From positions 1,054,001 to 1,118,000 of the forward strand of contig NZ_CP071859.1 in NCBI RefSeq assembly GCF_023716665.1: DNA of 64,000 bases, written 5' to 3'. Numbering within the stretch: position 1 is the first letter of the stretch; each line of letters starts with the position of its first letter. This document shows, piece by piece, positions 39,134-50,626 of this stretch. Below the pieces are notes generated by a model. That model saw only the letters and a list, made by a program, of their open reading frames with translations. It ran no database searches and was not told the origin of the DNA. A program made the translations under genes and the position numbers. The stretch comes from Vibrio sp. SCSIO 43135. GTDB lineage: Bacteria; Pseudomonadota; Gammaproteobacteria; Enterobacterales; Vibrionaceae.

Positions 39134-42100
39134 TTGAACGTGGTAAATATCAATCGCTAACCATGATCAACTGGAACGGCTTTTTTGCACGTACCTTTGA
39201 TATCGATGGACTGGTGACCACACTGTCAGGTGGTAATGGTGCAGGTAAGTCAACCACAATGGCGGCTTTCATTACGGCACTGATACCTGACCAAAGCTTG
39301 CTTCATTTCCGTAATACGACGGAAGCTGGGAGCTCTCAGGCATCTCGAGACAAAGGTCTATACGGTAAATTGCAGCCTGGCGCGTGTTATGCGGCTCTGG
39401 ATGTAGTGAACTCACGTAACCAACGCCTATTGTTTGCCGTAAAGCTACAGCAAGTGGCGGGCCGTGATAAAAAGGTCGATATTAAGCCGTTTGTTATCCA
39501 AGGTTTACCAAGTCATGTAAAACCGACAGACGTACTTATAGAAAGCGTATCTGACAACCATGCACGTGTTCGCCAGATCAACGAAGTCAAAGAATCTGTT
39601 AGTCAGTACGAAGGCGCTCACTTCAAAGCATTTAGCTCTATTGTGGATTACCACGCGCAAATGTTCGAATACGGTGTAGTACCTAAGAAACTTCGTAACA
39701 GTAGCGATCGCTCTAAGTTCTATCGATTAATCGAGGCGTCGCTATACGGTGGTATTTCGAGTGCGATTACTCGTTCATTGCGTGATTACTTACTGCCGCA
39801 AAACGGTGGGGTTAAAAAAGCGTTCCAAGATATGGAATCAGCGCTGCGCGAAAACCGTATGACGCTTGAAGCGATTAAGACGACTCAAGCTGACCGCGAC
39901 CTGTTTAAACACTTGATTACTGAATCAACTAACTACGTAGCAGCGGACTACATGCGCCATGCAAATGAGCGCCGTAAGAAGCTAGAAAATACGCTATCAC
40001 TGCGTTCGGAGTTATTCGGTTCACGTGAAACTTTACTAGAGCAAAATAACTTGCTCAATCGCGTGCAAGAAGAGCTTGAAGTGCTGGTGGACCAAGAGTC
40101 TGCACTTGAGCAAGATTATCAGGCCGCGTCAGACCATTTGCAGTTAGTGCAAAATGCACTGCGTCAACAAGAAAAGATCGAGCGCTACCAAGAAGACTTG
40201 GAAGAGCTAAACGAGCGTCTTGAAGAACAGTTGATGGTGGTTGAAGAAGCGCAAGAGAGCGTGATGATAGCTGAAGAACAAGCACTGGTTTCTGAAGAAG
40301 AAGTCGATAGCTTGAAAACTCAGCTGGCCGATTACCAGCAAGCGTTGGACGTTCAGCAAACGCGAGCACTTCAATATCAGCAAGCGGTTCAGGCGCTAGA
40401 GAAAGCTAAGCAGTTGCTTGATGACCCTTCTCTTACCGCAGAAAGTGCCATTGACCTTGTGAACAGCTTAAAGGCTGAGCAAGAGGCAAACACCACTGAG
40501 TTACTTGCAATCAAGCACAAGCTGGATATGTCGTCTGCAGCAGCCGAGCAATTTGAGAAAGCATTCTCTCTGATCAAATCGATTGCTGGTGACGTTGAAC
40601 GTTCGCAAGCTGCTACAGAAGCGAAACAAGCGATTGTAAAAGCGCGTGATGCTCAGCAAATTGCGCAAAATGAGCAGCAGTGGCGAGCGCAACATCGCGA
40701 TTTAGAGCGCAGCTTGAATCAGCAGCGACAAGCGAAGCAGCTGGTCGATGAGTACCAGAAGCAACACAATGTTGTACTGAGTGACGAGATTACGTTAGAG
40801 CAAGAACGTGAGCGCCATAGTACGCAAATCGAAACGCTAGAGCACAGCCAAGAAGATCTACGCGAGCAGCGCAGTGAGCAGCGCCGATTGGAGCAAGACT
40901 GCAACGCTGAGATCAAGAAGTTTGAAGCGATTGCTCCTGCGTGGATTACCGCAAATGATGCGCTAGACACGCTGAAAGAACAGAGCGGTGCAGACTTGTA
41001 TGACAGCCAAGCAGTGATGTCTCAAATGCAAGCTGTACTAGAAGACGAAAAATCGCAGTCGATTGCCAAAGACAAATTGTCTGAGCGCCGTAATGCGTTG
41101 GAATCGGAAATCGAGCGCCTTGCTTCACCTGGTGGCTCAAACGACCCGCGTCTTAAAGGCCTTGCTGATACGCTTGGTGGCGTGCTGCTATCTGAAATTT
41201 ATGACGACATCACTATTGATGATGCGCCGTATTTCAGTGCGATGTATGGCCCGTCTCGACATGCGATTGTGGTATCCGACCTTTCTGGTATTAAAGAGAA
41301 ACTGGTTGAGCTAGACGATTGCCCTGAAGACTTATACATCATCGAAGGCGATATCGATGCATTCGATGACAGTACATTCAATGCCGACGAGCTTGAAGGT
41401 GCAGTATGTGTTCAGCTTAACGATCGCCAAATGCGTTACTCTCGTTTCCCTGAGATTCCACTGTTTGGCCGTGCGGCGCGTGAGCAACGTTTAGAACTTC
41501 TGCGCAACGAGCGTGAAGAAGTGGTAGAGCAGCATGCTAAGGCTGCGTTTGATTCTCAGAAGCTGCAGCGCTTGTACCAAAGCTTTAATAACTTTGTCGC
41601 GAAACACATCTCAGTAGCATTCGAAGCTGACCCTGAGCAAGCATTGCAGGTGGCTCGTGACAAGCGCAACAGTGTGGCTCGCATTTTGGCGGATCTCGAT
41701 AACAAAGAACAGCAACAACGTAGCCAGCTTAATGTGAGCAAGCAGGCTATTGCCGCACTGGACAAGATCGCCCCTAGCATGTTGTTGATTGAAGACGATT
41801 CGTTACTTGAGCGTCACGAAGAAGTTGAGCAGAAAATAGCTCAGCTGTCTGAAGCGAAAGGGTTCTTAAATGCTCATGCTAAAGCGGTTGCTGAACTAGA
41901 AAGCGTAGTGACAGCGCTAGAAGCTGACCCAGAACAGTTCGACGCACTGGAACAAGAATATCAGCAAGCAGACAGCAAACTGCAGTCACTAAAAACTCAG
42001 ATTTTTGCGCTGTCGGATTTGGTTGAGCGTCGCCATTATTTCGCTTACTCAGATTCAGTGGACTTGCTGAACAAGAGTAGTGAACTGAGCGATCAGCTAA

Positions 42101-43587
42101 AAGCGAAGTTGGTTGAAGCTGAGAGAGCGCGAACTCGTGGCCGTGAAGAGCTTAAGCAAGCTCAAGGTCAAATGAACCAATACAATCAAGTCTTGGCATC
42201 ATTGAAGAGCTCGCATCAAGCGAAGCTAGAAACCGTTCAAGAGTTTAAGCAAGAACTGCAAGAGTTTGGCGTAACCGCTGATGAAGGTGCAGCTGAACGT
42301 GCTCAAGCTCGCCGCGATGAACTGCAAGAACGCTTACACTCTTCACGCAATCGCAAGAGCGAATATGAGCGCACCATTACATCGACTGAGCTGGAAATGA
42401 AGGGGCTTGCGAAGCGTCTGAAGAAAGTTCAGAAGGAGTACATTGAGTTACGTACCTTTGTGGTTGCTGCAAAAGCTGGCTGGTGTTCGGTACTGCGCTT
42501 GGCTCGTGAAAATGATGTAGAGCGCCGCCTTCATAAGCGTGAGTTAGCCTACATGACAGCGGACGAGCTTCGCTCAATGTCAGATAAATCACTCGGTGCA
42601 CTTCGTTTGGCAGTTGCTAACAATGATGACCTGCGTGATGCGCTACGTTTATCTGAGGACAATGCTCGCCCTGAACGTAAAGTTCTGTTCTACATTGCGG
42701 TGTATCAGCATCTGCGTGAACGTATTCGCCAAGATATTATTCGCACCGACGATCCGGTTGAAGCCATCGAGGAGATGGAAGTAGAACTGGCGCGTCTAAC
42801 AGAAGAACTGACTCAGCGTGAAAATCGCCTTGCGATTAGCTCGGATTCTGTAGCAAGCATCATTAAGAAAACGATTCAGCGCGAGCAAAACCGAATTCGC
42901 ATGCTAAACCAAGGCCTGTCTAACATTGGTTTTGGTCAGGTAAAAGGGGTTCGCTTGAATGTGAATATCCGTGAAAGCCATGACGTATTGCTTAATGGGC
43001 TAGCAGAGCAACAAGCACAGCATAAAGACTTGTTTGAAAGTTCACGTTTTACTTTTTCAGAAGCAATGGCGAAGTTGTTCCAACGTGTGAATCCGCATAT
43101 TGATATGGGGCAACGCTCTCCTCAAGTTCTGGGCGAAGAGCTGCTTGATTACCGTAACTACTTAGAGCTAAGTGTTGAAGTTAACCGTGGCTCGGATGGT
43201 TGGTTACAAGCGGAATCGGGTGCATTATCAACGGGTGAAGCAATTGGTACGGGTCAGTCGATTCTACTTATGGTTGTTCAAAGCTGGGAAGAAGAATCGC
43301 GTCGATTACGCAGTAAAGATATTGTTCCGTGTCGACTACTGTTCCTCGATGAAGCAGCACGTCTTGATGCGAAGTCTATTTCTACTCTGTTTGAGCTGTG
43401 TGATCGTCTGGACATGCAATTACTTATCGCTGCACCGGAAAACATTAGCCCAGAAAAAGGCACAACCTATAAGCTGGTGCGTAAGGTGTTCAAAGACCAC
43501 GAACATGTACATGTTGTTGGTTTAAGAGGCTTTGCTCAACAAGAGAAAGAGCAGTCAGAAGTTCAGGAATTGATTGAAGAAATCTAA
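39130..43587 (+). CDS. mukB: Chromosome partition ATPase MukB
   Basis: SMC-like ATPase that forms the ring of the MukBEF condensin. The protein has 1485 residues, the usual length. Walker [12 protein letters not shown] is at residues 32-42. Two long coiled coils (about 280-640 and 800-1120) flank a hinge around 650-780. The C-terminal head has signature [12 protein letters not shown] and Walker [12 protein letters not shown]. Together with mukF and mukE it replaces Smc-ScpAB, a trait of Enterobacterales, Vibrionaceae and relatives. Confidence 0.98.
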   Translation: MIERGKYQSLTMINWNGFFARTFDIDGLVTTLSGGNGAGKSTTMAAFITALIPDQSLLHFRNTTEAGSSQASRDKGLYGKLQPGACYAALDVVNSRNQRLLFAVKLQQVAGRDKKVDIKPFVIQGLPSHVKPTDVLIESVSDNHARVRQINEVKESVSQYEGAHFKAFSSIVDYHAQMFEYGVVPKKLRNSSDRSKFYRLIEASLYGGISSAITRSLRDYLLPQNGGVKKAFQDMESALRENRMTLEAIKTTQADRDLFKHLITESTNYVAADYMRHANERRKKLENTLSLRSELFGSRETLLEQNNLLNRVQEELEVLVDQESALEQDYQAASDHLQLVQNALRQQEKIERYQEDLEELNERLEEQLMVVEEAQESVMIAEEQALVSEEEVDSLKTQLADYQQALDVQQTRALQYQQAVQALEKAKQLLDDPSLTAESAIDLVNSLKAEQEANTTELLAIKHKLDMSSAAAEQFEKAFSLIKSIAGDVERSQAATEAKQAIVKARDAQQIAQNEQQWRAQHRDLERSLNQQRQAKQLVDEYQKQHNVVLSDEITLEQERERHSTQIETLEHSQEDLREQRSEQRRLEQDCNAEIKKFEAIAPAWITANDALDTLKEQSGADLYDSQAVMSQMQAVLEDEKSQSIAKDKLSERRNALESEIERLASPGGSNDPRLKGLADTLGGVLLSEIYDDITIDDAPYFSAMYGPSRHAIVVSDLSGIKEKLVELDDCPEDLYIIEGDIDAFDDSTFNADELEGAVCVQLNDRQMRYSRFPEIPLFGRAAREQRLELLRNEREEVVEQHAKAAFDSQKLQRLYQSFNNFVAKHISVAFEADPEQALQVARDKRNSVARILADLDNKEQQQRSQLNVSKQAIAALDKIAPSMLLIEDDSLLERHEEVEQKIAQLSEAKGFLNAHAKAVAELESVVTALEADPEQFDALEQEYQQADSKLQSLKTQIFALSDLVERRHYFAYSDSVDLLNKSSELSDQLKAKLVEAERARTRGREELKQAQGQMNQYNQVLASLKSSHQAKLETVQEFKQELQEFGVTADEGAAERAQARRDELQERLHSSRNRKSEYERTITSTELEMKGLAKRLKKVQKEYIELRTFVVAAKAGWCSVLRLARENDVERRLHKRELAYMTADELRSMSDKSLGALRLAVANNDDLRDALRLSEDNARPERKVLFYIAVYQHLRERIRQDIIRTDDPVEAIEEMEVELARLTEELTQRENRLAISSDSVASIIKKTIQREQNRIRMLNQGLSNIGFGQVKGVRLNVNIRESHDVLLNGLAEQQAQHKDLFESSRFTFSEAMAKLFQRVNPHIDMGQRSPQVLGEELLDYRNYLELSVEVNRGSDGWLQAESGALSTGEAIGTGQSILLMVVQSWEEESRRLRSKDIVPCRLLFLDEAARLDAKSISTLFELCDRLDMQLLIAAPENISPEKGTTYKLVRKVFKDHEHVHVVGLRGFAQQEKEQSEVQELIEEI

Positions 43588-43622
43588 CTTCTTGTTTATT
43601 TAGTCGCTCGCTAATCTAAATA

Positions 43623-43646
43623 AAACGCCCGCTTTTGCGGGCGTTT
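43623..43646. terminator. Bidirectional terminator mukB / AraC gene
   Basis: AAACGCCCGC pairs with GCGGGCGTTT around TTTT. It lies in the convergent gap between mukB and the AraC-type gene. The T-run is short. Confidence 0.75.
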
Positions 43647-43662
43647 ATGTACCTGAGTAAAG

Positions 43663-44697
43663 CTAACTATCTTGCTGAGCCTGTTGGCGAAACTCTCTTG
43701 GCGACAGACCACACCACTTGCGAAAGGCATGACGAAAGTTTGCGCTGTCTGAGAACCCAATTCTATCTGATACTTCTTCAATGCTCATTTGGGTGGAAGT
43801 TAAATAATGGCGCGCGAGTTGAAAGCGAACGTGATCAAGAATGGCTTGGTAGCTGTTTTGTTCGGAGCTTAACTTGCGGCGCAAAGTCCTTGATGACATT
43901 CCCAGTTGCGATGAAACAGTATCAATTGAAGGATAGTGTCCGGGTTGCTCAAGGAAAATTTGGGTGATCTTGTCGGTCAGTGATGTATTGCCTACAACTT
44001 TTGCCAGCATTTCATCGCATGACTTCAAACAAGATTGCAGGGTAATCGCGTTGGCACTAGGTAAAGGGTTATCTAAATTAGTGGCGTCAAACTGCCATTC
44101 TAGTCGGTCACTATCAAATACAATTGGGCAGTGGAATATCTGCTCATAGAGGTCGCCGTATTCTGGCTTAGGGAACGGAAAGTGGATGACTTTCGAAGGG
44201 AAAGGCTGCTGCATGACTTCTTCGATTAAGCTCTGAATGGCTGAGAACCAATATTCTGAGCAAAAGGGCAGTAGGCTATCTAGCTCTACGAGTTGATTCG
44301 CACGAAAGTAACCAACATCCTTTTCAACCCACATTTCTTTTCGTAACACGGGGCCGGCTAAGCGAAGGTATTTGAACCCCATGATAAGCGCATCCATCAG
44401 CGTGTTGCTGCTAAATACGGCGTAACCCAGTACACCAAAATCACTGAACCGAGCTTGTTGGCCTATTCTTAATCCGATACCGGGTTCGTTGGATTGTGAC
44501 AGGGCATTGCCGAAGATGACCAGTTTTTGAGCGAGTGTGATGTGAGAGTCTGGCGTGTACAACTGGCTTGGTTGAACATGAGTGCCTTCCAGCAACTGCT
44601 CCATCGGGATGCGAGTCCCTAAATAGCGATAAAGAAGGTGAATGTCCAACATCCCACATGCTTGCATATCAGGTTCGTATTCCGCTGAGTAAACCAT
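43663..44697 (-). CDS. AraC-family transcriptional regulator (Arabinose_bd type)
   Basis: Regulator of 344 residues. Residues about 20-205 form an Arabinose_bd domain of the OruR/ArgR-like group (IGLRIGQQARFSDFGVLGYAVFSSNTLMDAL). The C-terminal 100 residues have two helix-turn-helix motifs (SIDTVSSQLGMSSRTLRRKL and SIEEVSDRIGFSDSANFRHAFRKWCGLSPREFR). GGAGG lies 4 bases before its ATG. It is divergent from the aldehyde dehydrogenase and GMC oxidoreductase genes and is their probable regulator; the inducer is unknown. Confidence 0.88.
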   Translation of the reverse strand: MVYSAEYEPDMQACGMLDIHLLYRYLGTRIPMEQLLEGTHVQPSQLYTPDSHITLAQKLVIFGNALSQSNEPGIGLRIGQQARFSDFGVLGYAVFSSNTLMDALIMGFKYLRLAGPVLRKEMWVEKDVGYFRANQLVELDSLLPFCSEYWFSAIQSLIEEVMQQPFPSKVIHFPFPKPEYGDLYEQIFHCPIVFDSDRLEWQFDATNLDNPLPSANAITLQSCLKSCDEMLAKVVGNTSLTDKITQIFLEQPGHYPSIDTVSSQLGMSSRTLRRKLSSEQNSYQAILDHVRFQLARHYLTSTQMSIEEVSDRIGFSDSANFRHAFRKWCGLSPREFRQQAQQDS

Positions 44698-44861
44698 ATT
44701 TCCTCCCTAGATCGCGTTCATCCTATCGTCACCACCATGTGATTACTGTTATTGGTTTCGCAATTCTGTCCGAATATCACCGGTAATTGTCTTTTTGCAA
44801 CCTGTGTTGAATGTTAATCAAATGTTGTAATGGGCGAAAGCGTTTAAGAGAGAAGTTGTAT

Positions 44862-46328
44862 ATGAATGCACTAGTCCAACCGTCGTTAACGAATACAAGT
44901 GATGCAATTGAAACCAACCAAGTAGCACTGGAAGTGTGGTTTGAGGGCTTAAAAAAGGCCTACCAAAACAATCCGTCCCCAACGCTTGGTGAAAGAAAGC
45001 AGCAACTGCTGAAGCTTAAAAACCAATTGCGTCGATACCAAATGGTATTAGCTGAAGCCATGAGCCAAGACTTTGGAGGGCGGAGCCATACTGAATCGAT
45101 GATGGCGGACATTCTGGCGCCAATTCTGGATATCAATCATGTGCTATCGCAACTAAAGAGCTGGATGAAATCTAAAAGAAGGCCAACAGAGTGGTTGTTT
45201 AAAGGCAATAAGTTAGAAGTTCGCTATCAGCCTAAAGGAGTTGTGGGGATCATATGTCCGTGGAACTTTCCATTGTATTTGTCGGTTGGGCCATTAATCA
45301 CCGCTTTAGCGGCAGGGAATCGATGCATGATTAAAATGCCACCGAATTGCCCAGCAACAACGAAAGCACTGCGAAAGATGTTAGAAGAGATCTTCCCTTC
45401 CGACCTAGTGTGTATCATTGATGGAACGCACCCACAGGCAATGCAGATTTCTGATTTACCCTTCGACCACTTGGTGTTCACTGGCTCTCCTGCAAGTGGC
45501 AAAGTAATTATGGCCAACGCAGCAAGGAACTTAACGCCGGTAACGCTTGAGCTTGGCGGTAAATCTCCAGTGGTAGTGTTAGACGATTATGACGTTGAAG
45601 AGGCAGCCAAGCGTATTGCACATGGTAAGGGGTTTAATTCTGGTCAAATTTGTATTGCACCTGATTATGCTTTTGTTCCTGAAAACAAATTGTCGCGATT
45701 TGTTGAGGCTCTATCTGGGGCGCACAAAGCGATGTATGGTGAAATAAAGGACAATCCTGATTATACGGCGTTAGTCGATGAAACCCAGCACAATCGCTTC
45801 CATGACCTTGTAGAAGATGCAAAGCAAAAAGGGGCGACTATTACCCAATGTTTGGACTATGGCGAAGGGAAGAAAACACCGCTGTTTATTGCAACGAATC
45901 TTTCGCCTAATATGCGTATCTGCCAAGAAGAGATTTTTGGCCCTTTACTGCCTGTTTACAGCTACCAAACCATTGACGAAGTTATCGAGTTCATTACTTC
46001 ACGCCCTAGGCCGTTAGCATGTTACTTGTTTAGCCATGATGAGTCTGCACGAGAACAGATCCTGGCTCAGACACATAGTGGTGGTGTCACCATCAATGAT
46101 TGGGGCTGGCATGTACTCAATCACTCTGTTCCATTCGGTGGAGTGGGGAACTCGGGAATGGGCAACTACCACGGCGAAGAAGGTTTTAGAGAATTAAGTC
46201 ATGCTCGAACCGTCCTGCAGATGCGTCGGTGGTTCCCTATTCAACTGTTTGCTCCACCTTATGGCAACTTAGTTCAAAAGTTAGTACTTCGTGTGTTTGT
46301 CGGTAAGCCAGACAACAACCTCAAATAA
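44862..46328 (+). CDS. Aldehyde dehydrogenase, coniferyl-aldehyde type
   Basis: NAD(P)-dependent oxidation of an aldehyde to a carboxylic acid. The protein has 488 residues from ATG 44862, with AGAGAGAAG just upstream; a longer frame from 44811 lacks a ribosome site. Motifs are the cofactor site GVVGIICPWNFPLYL, FTGSPASGK, the general base in TLELGGKSPVVV and the catalytic cysteine in FNSGQICIAPDY. The C-terminal hydrophobic stretch resembles class 3 ALDHs that associate with membranes. It forms a likely alcohol-to-acid pathway with the next gene. Confidence 0.88.
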   Translation: MNALVQPSLTNTSDAIETNQVALEVWFEGLKKAYQNNPSPTLGERKQQLLKLKNQLRRYQMVLAEAMSQDFGGRSHTESMMADILAPILDINHVLSQLKSWMKSKRRPTEWLFKGNKLEVRYQPKGVVGIICPWNFPLYLSVGPLITALAAGNRCMIKMPPNCPATTKALRKMLEEIFPSDLVCIIDGTHPQAMQISDLPFDHLVFTGSPASGKVIMANAARNLTPVTLELGGKSPVVVLDDYDVEEAAKRIAHGKGFNSGQICIAPDYAFVPENKLSRFVEALSGAHKAMYGEIKDNPDYTALVDETQHNRFHDLVEDAKQKGATITQCLDYGEGKKTPLFIATNLSPNMRICQEEIFGPLLPVYSYQTIDEVIEFITSRPRPLACYLFSHDESAREQILAQTHSGGVTINDWGWHVLNHSVPFGGVGNSGMGNYHGEEGFRELSHARTVLQMRRWFPIQLFAPPYGNLVQKLVLRVFVGKPDNNLK

Positions 46329-46413
46329 CCTTTCAATACACTCTCACCATTTCACTGATATTGTCACCTGCTCGGCTAGGAGGGTAGGTGACACCTGAAG
46401 AAGGAGGATCAGG

Positions 46414-48042
46414 ATGTCTCAATATGATTTTATTATAGTTGGCGGAGGCTCTGCAGGTTGTGTACTTGCTGCACGATTGACTGAAGACCCGTCGGTAAGT
46501 GTGTGCTTACTTGAAGCTGGTGGAAAGGATACGAGTCCTTGTATACACACCCCTGTTGGTGTGGTCGCTATGATGCCGACCAAACACAATAATTGGGCAT
46601 TCGATACATTACCTCAAGCCGGGCTTAATGGAAGAAAAGGCTATCAGCCTAGAGGAAAAACATTGGGTGGGTCTAGCTCGATAAACGCTATGATGTATGC
46701 GCGGGGTCACCGCTATGATTATGACTTGTGGGAGAGCTTAGGTAATCCAGGTTGGAGCTATAAAGATTGTCTGCCGTACTTCAAAAAAGCAGAAAACAAT
46801 GAAACGCACAGCGATGGTTACCACGGTAATGGTGGGCCTTTAAACGTTGCCGAACTGCGCTCGCCAAGCCCATTAGTGGAAAACTTCTTATCTGCCTGCG
46901 AGTCGATTGGAGTCCCTCGGAATGCAGACATCAATGGTGTAGAGCAATTTGGGGCTATGCCAACTCAAGTGACACAGATTAATGGCCAGCGTTGTAGTGC
47001 CGCGAAAGCTTACCTCACTCCCAACCTCCATCGTCCAAATCTCACAGTTGTCACCAATGCCACGGCACATCGGGTATTGTTTGAAGAGAAAAAGGCGGTG
47101 GGTGTTGAATATGGGGTGAAAGGGAAGGTTTATCATGTTCAGGCTACTAGAGAAGTTATCTTGTCGGCGGGTGCTTTTGGTTCTCCCCAAATCCTATTAC
47201 TTTCCGGAGTTGGCTCCGAGGACAAGCTCGCGCCACATGGTATTGATGTGATACATGAATTGGCCGGAGTCGGTGAGAATCTACAAGACCATATCGACTT
47301 GGTGCATACCTACCGCTGCAATGCGAAAGCCGACACTTTTGGTGTTTCGCTGAATATGGCCTGGGAGATCGGCAAAGCGATTCCAAAGTGGGTCAATAAG
47401 CGTGAAGGTAAAATCACCAGCAACTTTGCGGAAGGGATTGGCTTTGCGCGCTCTGATGATTCGGTAGAGGTACCTGATCTAGAGTTTGTGTTCGTTGTGG
47501 CTGTGGTTGATGATCACGCAAGAAAAATCCATATGAGTCATGGGTTTAGCTCACATGTTACGCTTCTTAGACCAAAGAGTGTCGGTAGCGTCGCTCTACA
47601 TTCTGCTAACCCTTATGAGTCTCCGGCGATTGATCCCAACTTTTTTGCTCACCCAGATGATATGGAAGTCATGATCAAGGGCTGGAAAAAGCAGCATGAA
47701 ATGTTAGAAAGCCAGTCGTTTGATTTAGTAAGAGGGGAAAGTTTTTATCCTGTCGATGCGAATGACGACGAAGCGATAGAGCAAGATATTAGAAATCGCG
47801 CGGATACTCAGTACCACCCGGTCGGTACATGTAAAATGGGGTCTAGTGATGATGCATTTTCGGTTGTAGACAGCCAGCTATGTGTACACGGTTTAGAAGC
47901 GTTAAGAGTGGTTGATGCGTCTGTGATGCCGACATTAGTGGGAGGGAACACCAATGCACCAACCATCATGATTGCTGAAAAAGTGGCTGATGATATAAAA
48001 CGAAAATATCACGTATCGGAGGCTTGTACTGAACAGGTGTGA
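46414..48042 (+). CDS. GMC-family FAD oxidoreductase (alcohol/choline dehydrogenase-like)
   Basis: Flavoprotein of 542 residues that probably oxidises an alcohol to an aldehyde. The FAD-binding motif [18 protein letters not shown] is at residues 9-26. GMC signature 1 is [19 protein letters not shown] and signature 2 is [15 protein letters not shown]. The active-site histidine is in [11 protein letters not shown] and the partner asparagine in [27 protein letters not shown] gives a strong ribosome site. BetA is possible, but BetB and BetI are absent and the neighbour is a coniferyl-type ALDH, so a choline role is unlikely. Confidence 0.86.
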   Translation: MSQYDFIIVGGGSAGCVLAARLTEDPSVSVCLLEAGGKDTSPCIHTPVGVVAMMPTKHNNWAFDTLPQAGLNGRKGYQPRGKTLGGSSSINAMMYARGHRYDYDLWESLGNPGWSYKDCLPYFKKAENNETHSDGYHGNGGPLNVAELRSPSPLVENFLSACESIGVPRNADINGVEQFGAMPTQVTQINGQRCSAAKAYLTPNLHRPNLTVVTNATAHRVLFEEKKAVGVEYGVKGKVYHVQATREVILSAGAFGSPQILLLSGVGSEDKLAPHGIDVIHELAGVGENLQDHIDLVHTYRCNAKADTFGVSLNMAWEIGKAIPKWVNKREGKITSNFAEGIGFARSDDSVEVPDLEFVFVVAVVDDHARKIHMSHGFSSHVTLLRPKSVGSVALHSANPYESPAIDPNFFAHPDDMEVMIKGWKKQHEMLESQSFDLVRGESFYPVDANDDEAIEQDIRNRADTQYHPVGTCKMGSSDDAFSVVDSQLCVHGLEALRVVDASVMPTLVGGNTNAPTIMIAEKVADDIKRKYHVSEACTEQV

Positions 48043-48078
48043 TACCTAATTTCAGCAGGGTTGAAACTGCTAGACAAT

Positions 48079-48104
48079 AAAAAGCCCGCTTTCGCGGGCT
48101 TTTT
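48079..48104. terminator. Bidirectional terminator between GMC gene and ligase gene
   Basis: AAAAAGCCCGC pairs with GCGGGCTTTTT around TTTC, with T-runs on both sides. It serves the convergent operons. Confidence 0.92.
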
Positions 48105-48128
48105 GGCACTAGCATTTGATTTATCGAC

Positions 48129-49106
48129 TTAGCCACTAATTGTTTTGGCAAATACACCGAATTGCTCTGCAGCGTAAGCAACACGCTCAGCTGGTTTTGG
48201 GTATTCAGCCGGAGTACCTAGATTCTCGATATGATGCAAACGTGGCAGCAATCCAGCGCCATTCGCGATCTGGATAGCAAGGCCAGGTCGAGCATTCAAC
48301 TCGAGAACCATTGGGCCTTCTTCCTTATCCAGTACCATGTCGGTACCCATATAACCAAGGCCAGTCATTTCCCATGCGCTAGAAGCAAGAGTTAACAGTC
48401 GCTCCCAATGTGGTACTTGAAGCTGACTTAAGTCTTTATCGGTATCAGGGTGGCGAGTCACAGGCTGGTCGAACTGAACTGCACGGACCGCTTTACCAGT
48501 GGCGATATCGATACCAATGCCAACGGCACCTTGGTGCAAGTTTGCTTTGCCATCAGACGCAGCGGTAGAACAACGCATCATCGCCATTACTGGGTAGCCT
48601 TTAAAGACGATGATACGAACGTCGGGTACACCTTCAAAGCTATAACCTTCAAAACAATCATCGAACTTGATGAGGTTTTCTACCATGGCGACATCGTTCT
48701 TACCACCAAGAGAAAACAGGCCAGCAAGCGCATTACTTATATGGCGCTCGACGTCTTCTTTACCAATGGTAGAACCTGAAGGTTTGGTGTATACGCCGTC
48801 TTTGTGAGAGACGATAACCAAAATACCTTTACCGCCACTACCTTGGGCTGGCTTGATTACAAAGCCAGGCCAGTTCTTTACCATATCGTGAATACGTTTT
48901 ACTTCCGCTTGGTGGCTAATAACACCGATGAGTTTCGGTACGGTACAGCCAGCTTGCTCAGAAATGATCTTTGTTTTCAGCTTGTCATCCACTAATGGGT
49001 ATTTTGAGCGGTCATTGTATCGACCAATGTAACTATGGTTACGTTGGTTCATGCCCATAATACCTTTATGGCGCAGCTTCGAAGGGGAGGTAAATTGTGA
49101 AAACAT
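48129..49106 (-). CDS. ATP-grasp ligase, alpha-L-glutamate-ligase-like (RimK-related)
   Basis: Predicted ATP-dependent peptide (amide) ligase of 325 residues, cytoplasmic. The ATP-grasp core shows PGFVIKPAQGSGGKGILVI (nucleotide loop), DVRIIVFKGYPVMAMMR, LHQGAVGIGIDI and the metal site GPMVLELNARPGLAIQIANGAG. ATG 49106 is preferred to the adjacent GTG 49109 because GGAGG is 8 bases upstream of it. Its start follows the transglutaminase stop directly, so it is the last gene of a three-gene operon. Substrate and product are unknown; the family is annotated as alpha-L-glutamate-ligase-related. Confidence 0.85.
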   Translation of the reverse strand: MFSQFTSPSKLRHKGIMGMNQRNHSYIGRYNDRSKYPLVDDKLKTKIISEQAGCTVPKLIGVISHQAEVKRIHDMVKNWPGFVIKPAQGSGGKGILVIVSHKDGVYTKPSGSTIGKEDVERHISNALAGLFSLGGKNDVAMVENLIKFDDCFEGYSFEGVPDVRIIVFKGYPVMAMMRCSTAASDGKANLHQGAVGIGIDIATGKAVRAVQFDQPVTRHPDTDKDLSQLQVPHWERLLTLASSAWEMTGLGYMGTDMVLDKEEGPMVLELNARPGLAIQIANGAGLLPRLHHIENLGTPAEYPKPAERVAYAAEQFGVFAKTISG

Positions 49107-49109
49107 CAC

Positions 49110-50615
49110 TTAGTCCTCCGCTAATGGTTTGAAGCGACGTAGCTCAGTCAAACGGTAACCCGTGTATGTACCTAGTAGTAGGATTGTAGCTAGTACGATC
49201 AGCTGCAGACCAATAAAGTTAAATGTCAGGTGCTGAATGTACGGGTTGGTCATACCTAGGTAGACCAAGATAGCCGTGAACAGTGAGCCACCACCTTGTA
49301 GCGCAACTTCTTTCGCACCTTCTTCTTCCCATAGAATCGACATACGTTCGATAGTCCATGACAAGATGATCATTGGGAAGAAGGTAATCGATAGACCTTC
49401 TGTTAAGCCAATCTTAAACGCCACTACCGTGAACACGGAAATGATCATGATTACGGTGATAATCACCGCAGATATCCGGGCAACCAAGAGTAAGTTCAGC
49501 CTCGAGAGATAGCTACGAATGATCAGGCCCGTACCGACAATCAGTAAGAAGCCGACAATACCCGTGACTAGCTGAGTCTGTACGAAGGCGACTGCAATCA
49601 GAACTGGCATGAAGGTACCGGACGTTTTCAGACCAACGATAACGCGCAAGAACACTACAATCAGCGCACCGATTGGGATTAACATGATGGTCTTGAACAT
49701 CGCTTGCTCTTCAAGAGGTAAGCTATGGATCGAGAAGTTCAGTAGGTTATCTGCCACGACTTTTTCGCTGGTCGCTTGCTTAGACGAGACTTCCTGCGCA
49801 ATCATCGAGAAATGCACTTGGCTGTTTTGACCGCCTACGACGTCAAGTAGAGAGACGTTCGACTCATCCCAAATTAGTAGGTTTGGTTGAGTTTCTTGTG
49901 TCCCTGATTGAGGATTAAACAGTACCCACTCTTCACCGCTCCAGACTTGGTTCATCTGCTGAATAGACTGACGACGGCGACCATCTTCTAATTCGATAAC
50001 ACCCACAATTTTGCTTGGGACTTCTGCGTAAGCCAGCAGCTTATCAACGGCTTTCACTTTCGACATCGTGTTCAACACTAGCGAAGCGTTTTGGCTTTCA
50101 GCGTCATTAAGCGTTTTGATCAGTTCACGAGTGAAAGTAACATCGTCAGCAGAACGCTGATTCGCGCGCTGGATGATGGCTTTGGCTGCAGCTTCAACAG
50201 GGCCGTCAAACGTTGGCTTGTTGATTTCACCTTCTGGTGCAATAGGTTCAACGCTCGCTTGAGGGTCTACCAGGAACTGCGTTTTATAGTAGATGGTCTG
50301 TGGGCCAGAAGCTTCACGAACAGACCACTCTGCACGGCGACCGGTTTCGGTTTGCAAGTAAGAAACACCGTAGCCAGGAGAAGACGCAGACTGACCAACT
50401 AGAGTGAAGCCTGATTGAGTATGAGGAACGGCTAGTGAAGCCTTCACTGGTTTGTTCTGCGCAGTAAATTCTACGCGGGCTTCAATATCCCAGACTTGGC
50501 TGGTTTCCCCTGGAGTCCAAGGAACACCGTAAGTTTGATGCCTGGTTACGCTCAGAGCGATACCAGCCACTATCAATAGCAAGATCGATAGATAAAATGG
50601 AACTCGTGACGTCAT
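49110..50615 (-). CDS. Inactive transglutaminase domain fused to seven membrane helices
   Basis: Inner-membrane protein of 501 residues. A membrane anchor is at about 5-22, a periplasmic transglutaminase-like domain at about 45-270, and seven hydrophobic helices at about 308-490. In the transglutaminase domain the usual HAW and DPT positions read NQVW and FNPQ (near residues 230-245), and no cysteine is seen at the nucleophile position. It is therefore probably a binding rather than catalytic module. AAGGAAACTT precedes its ATG. It links the lipoprotein protease outside with the ligase inside. Confidence 0.87.
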   Translation of the reverse strand: MTSRVPFYLSILLLIVAGIALSVTRHQTYGVPWTPGETSQVWDIEARVEFTAQNKPVKASLAVPHTQSGFTLVGQSASSPGYGVSYLQTETGRRAEWSVREASGPQTIYYKTQFLVDPQASVEPIAPEGEINKPTFDGPVEAAAKAIIQRANQRSADDVTFTRELIKTLNDAESQNASLVLNTMSKVKAVDKLLAYAEVPSKIVGVIELEDGRRRQSIQQMNQVWSGEEWVLFNPQSGTQETQPNLLIWDESNVSLLDVVGGQNSQVHFSMIAQEVSSKQATSEKVVADNLLNFSIHSLPLEEQAMFKTIMLIPIGALIVVFLRVIVGLKTSGTFMPVLIAVAFVQTQLVTGIVGFLLIVGTGLIIRSYLSRLNLLLVARISAVIITVIMIISVFTVVAFKIGLTEGLSITFFPMIILSWTIERMSILWEEEGAKEVALQGGGSLFTAILVYLGMTNPYIQHLTFNFIGLQLIVLATILLLGTYTGYRLTELRRFKPLAED

Positions 50616-50626
50616 AAGTTTCCTTA

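Noticed and set aside
43635..43967. 110-codon plus-strand open frame over the AraC gene
   Set aside because: It starts in the mukB terminator and runs antisense to the helix-turn-helix region; no coding evidence.
46414..48042. Choline dehydrogenase BetA
   Set aside because: GMC enzymes are alike in sequence, and the betaine genes betB and betI are not next to it; the neighbour is a coniferyl-type aldehyde dehydrogenase.
48450..48779. 109-codon plus-strand open frame within the ATP-grasp gene
   Set aside because: Antisense to conserved ATP-grasp motifs with no motif of its own.
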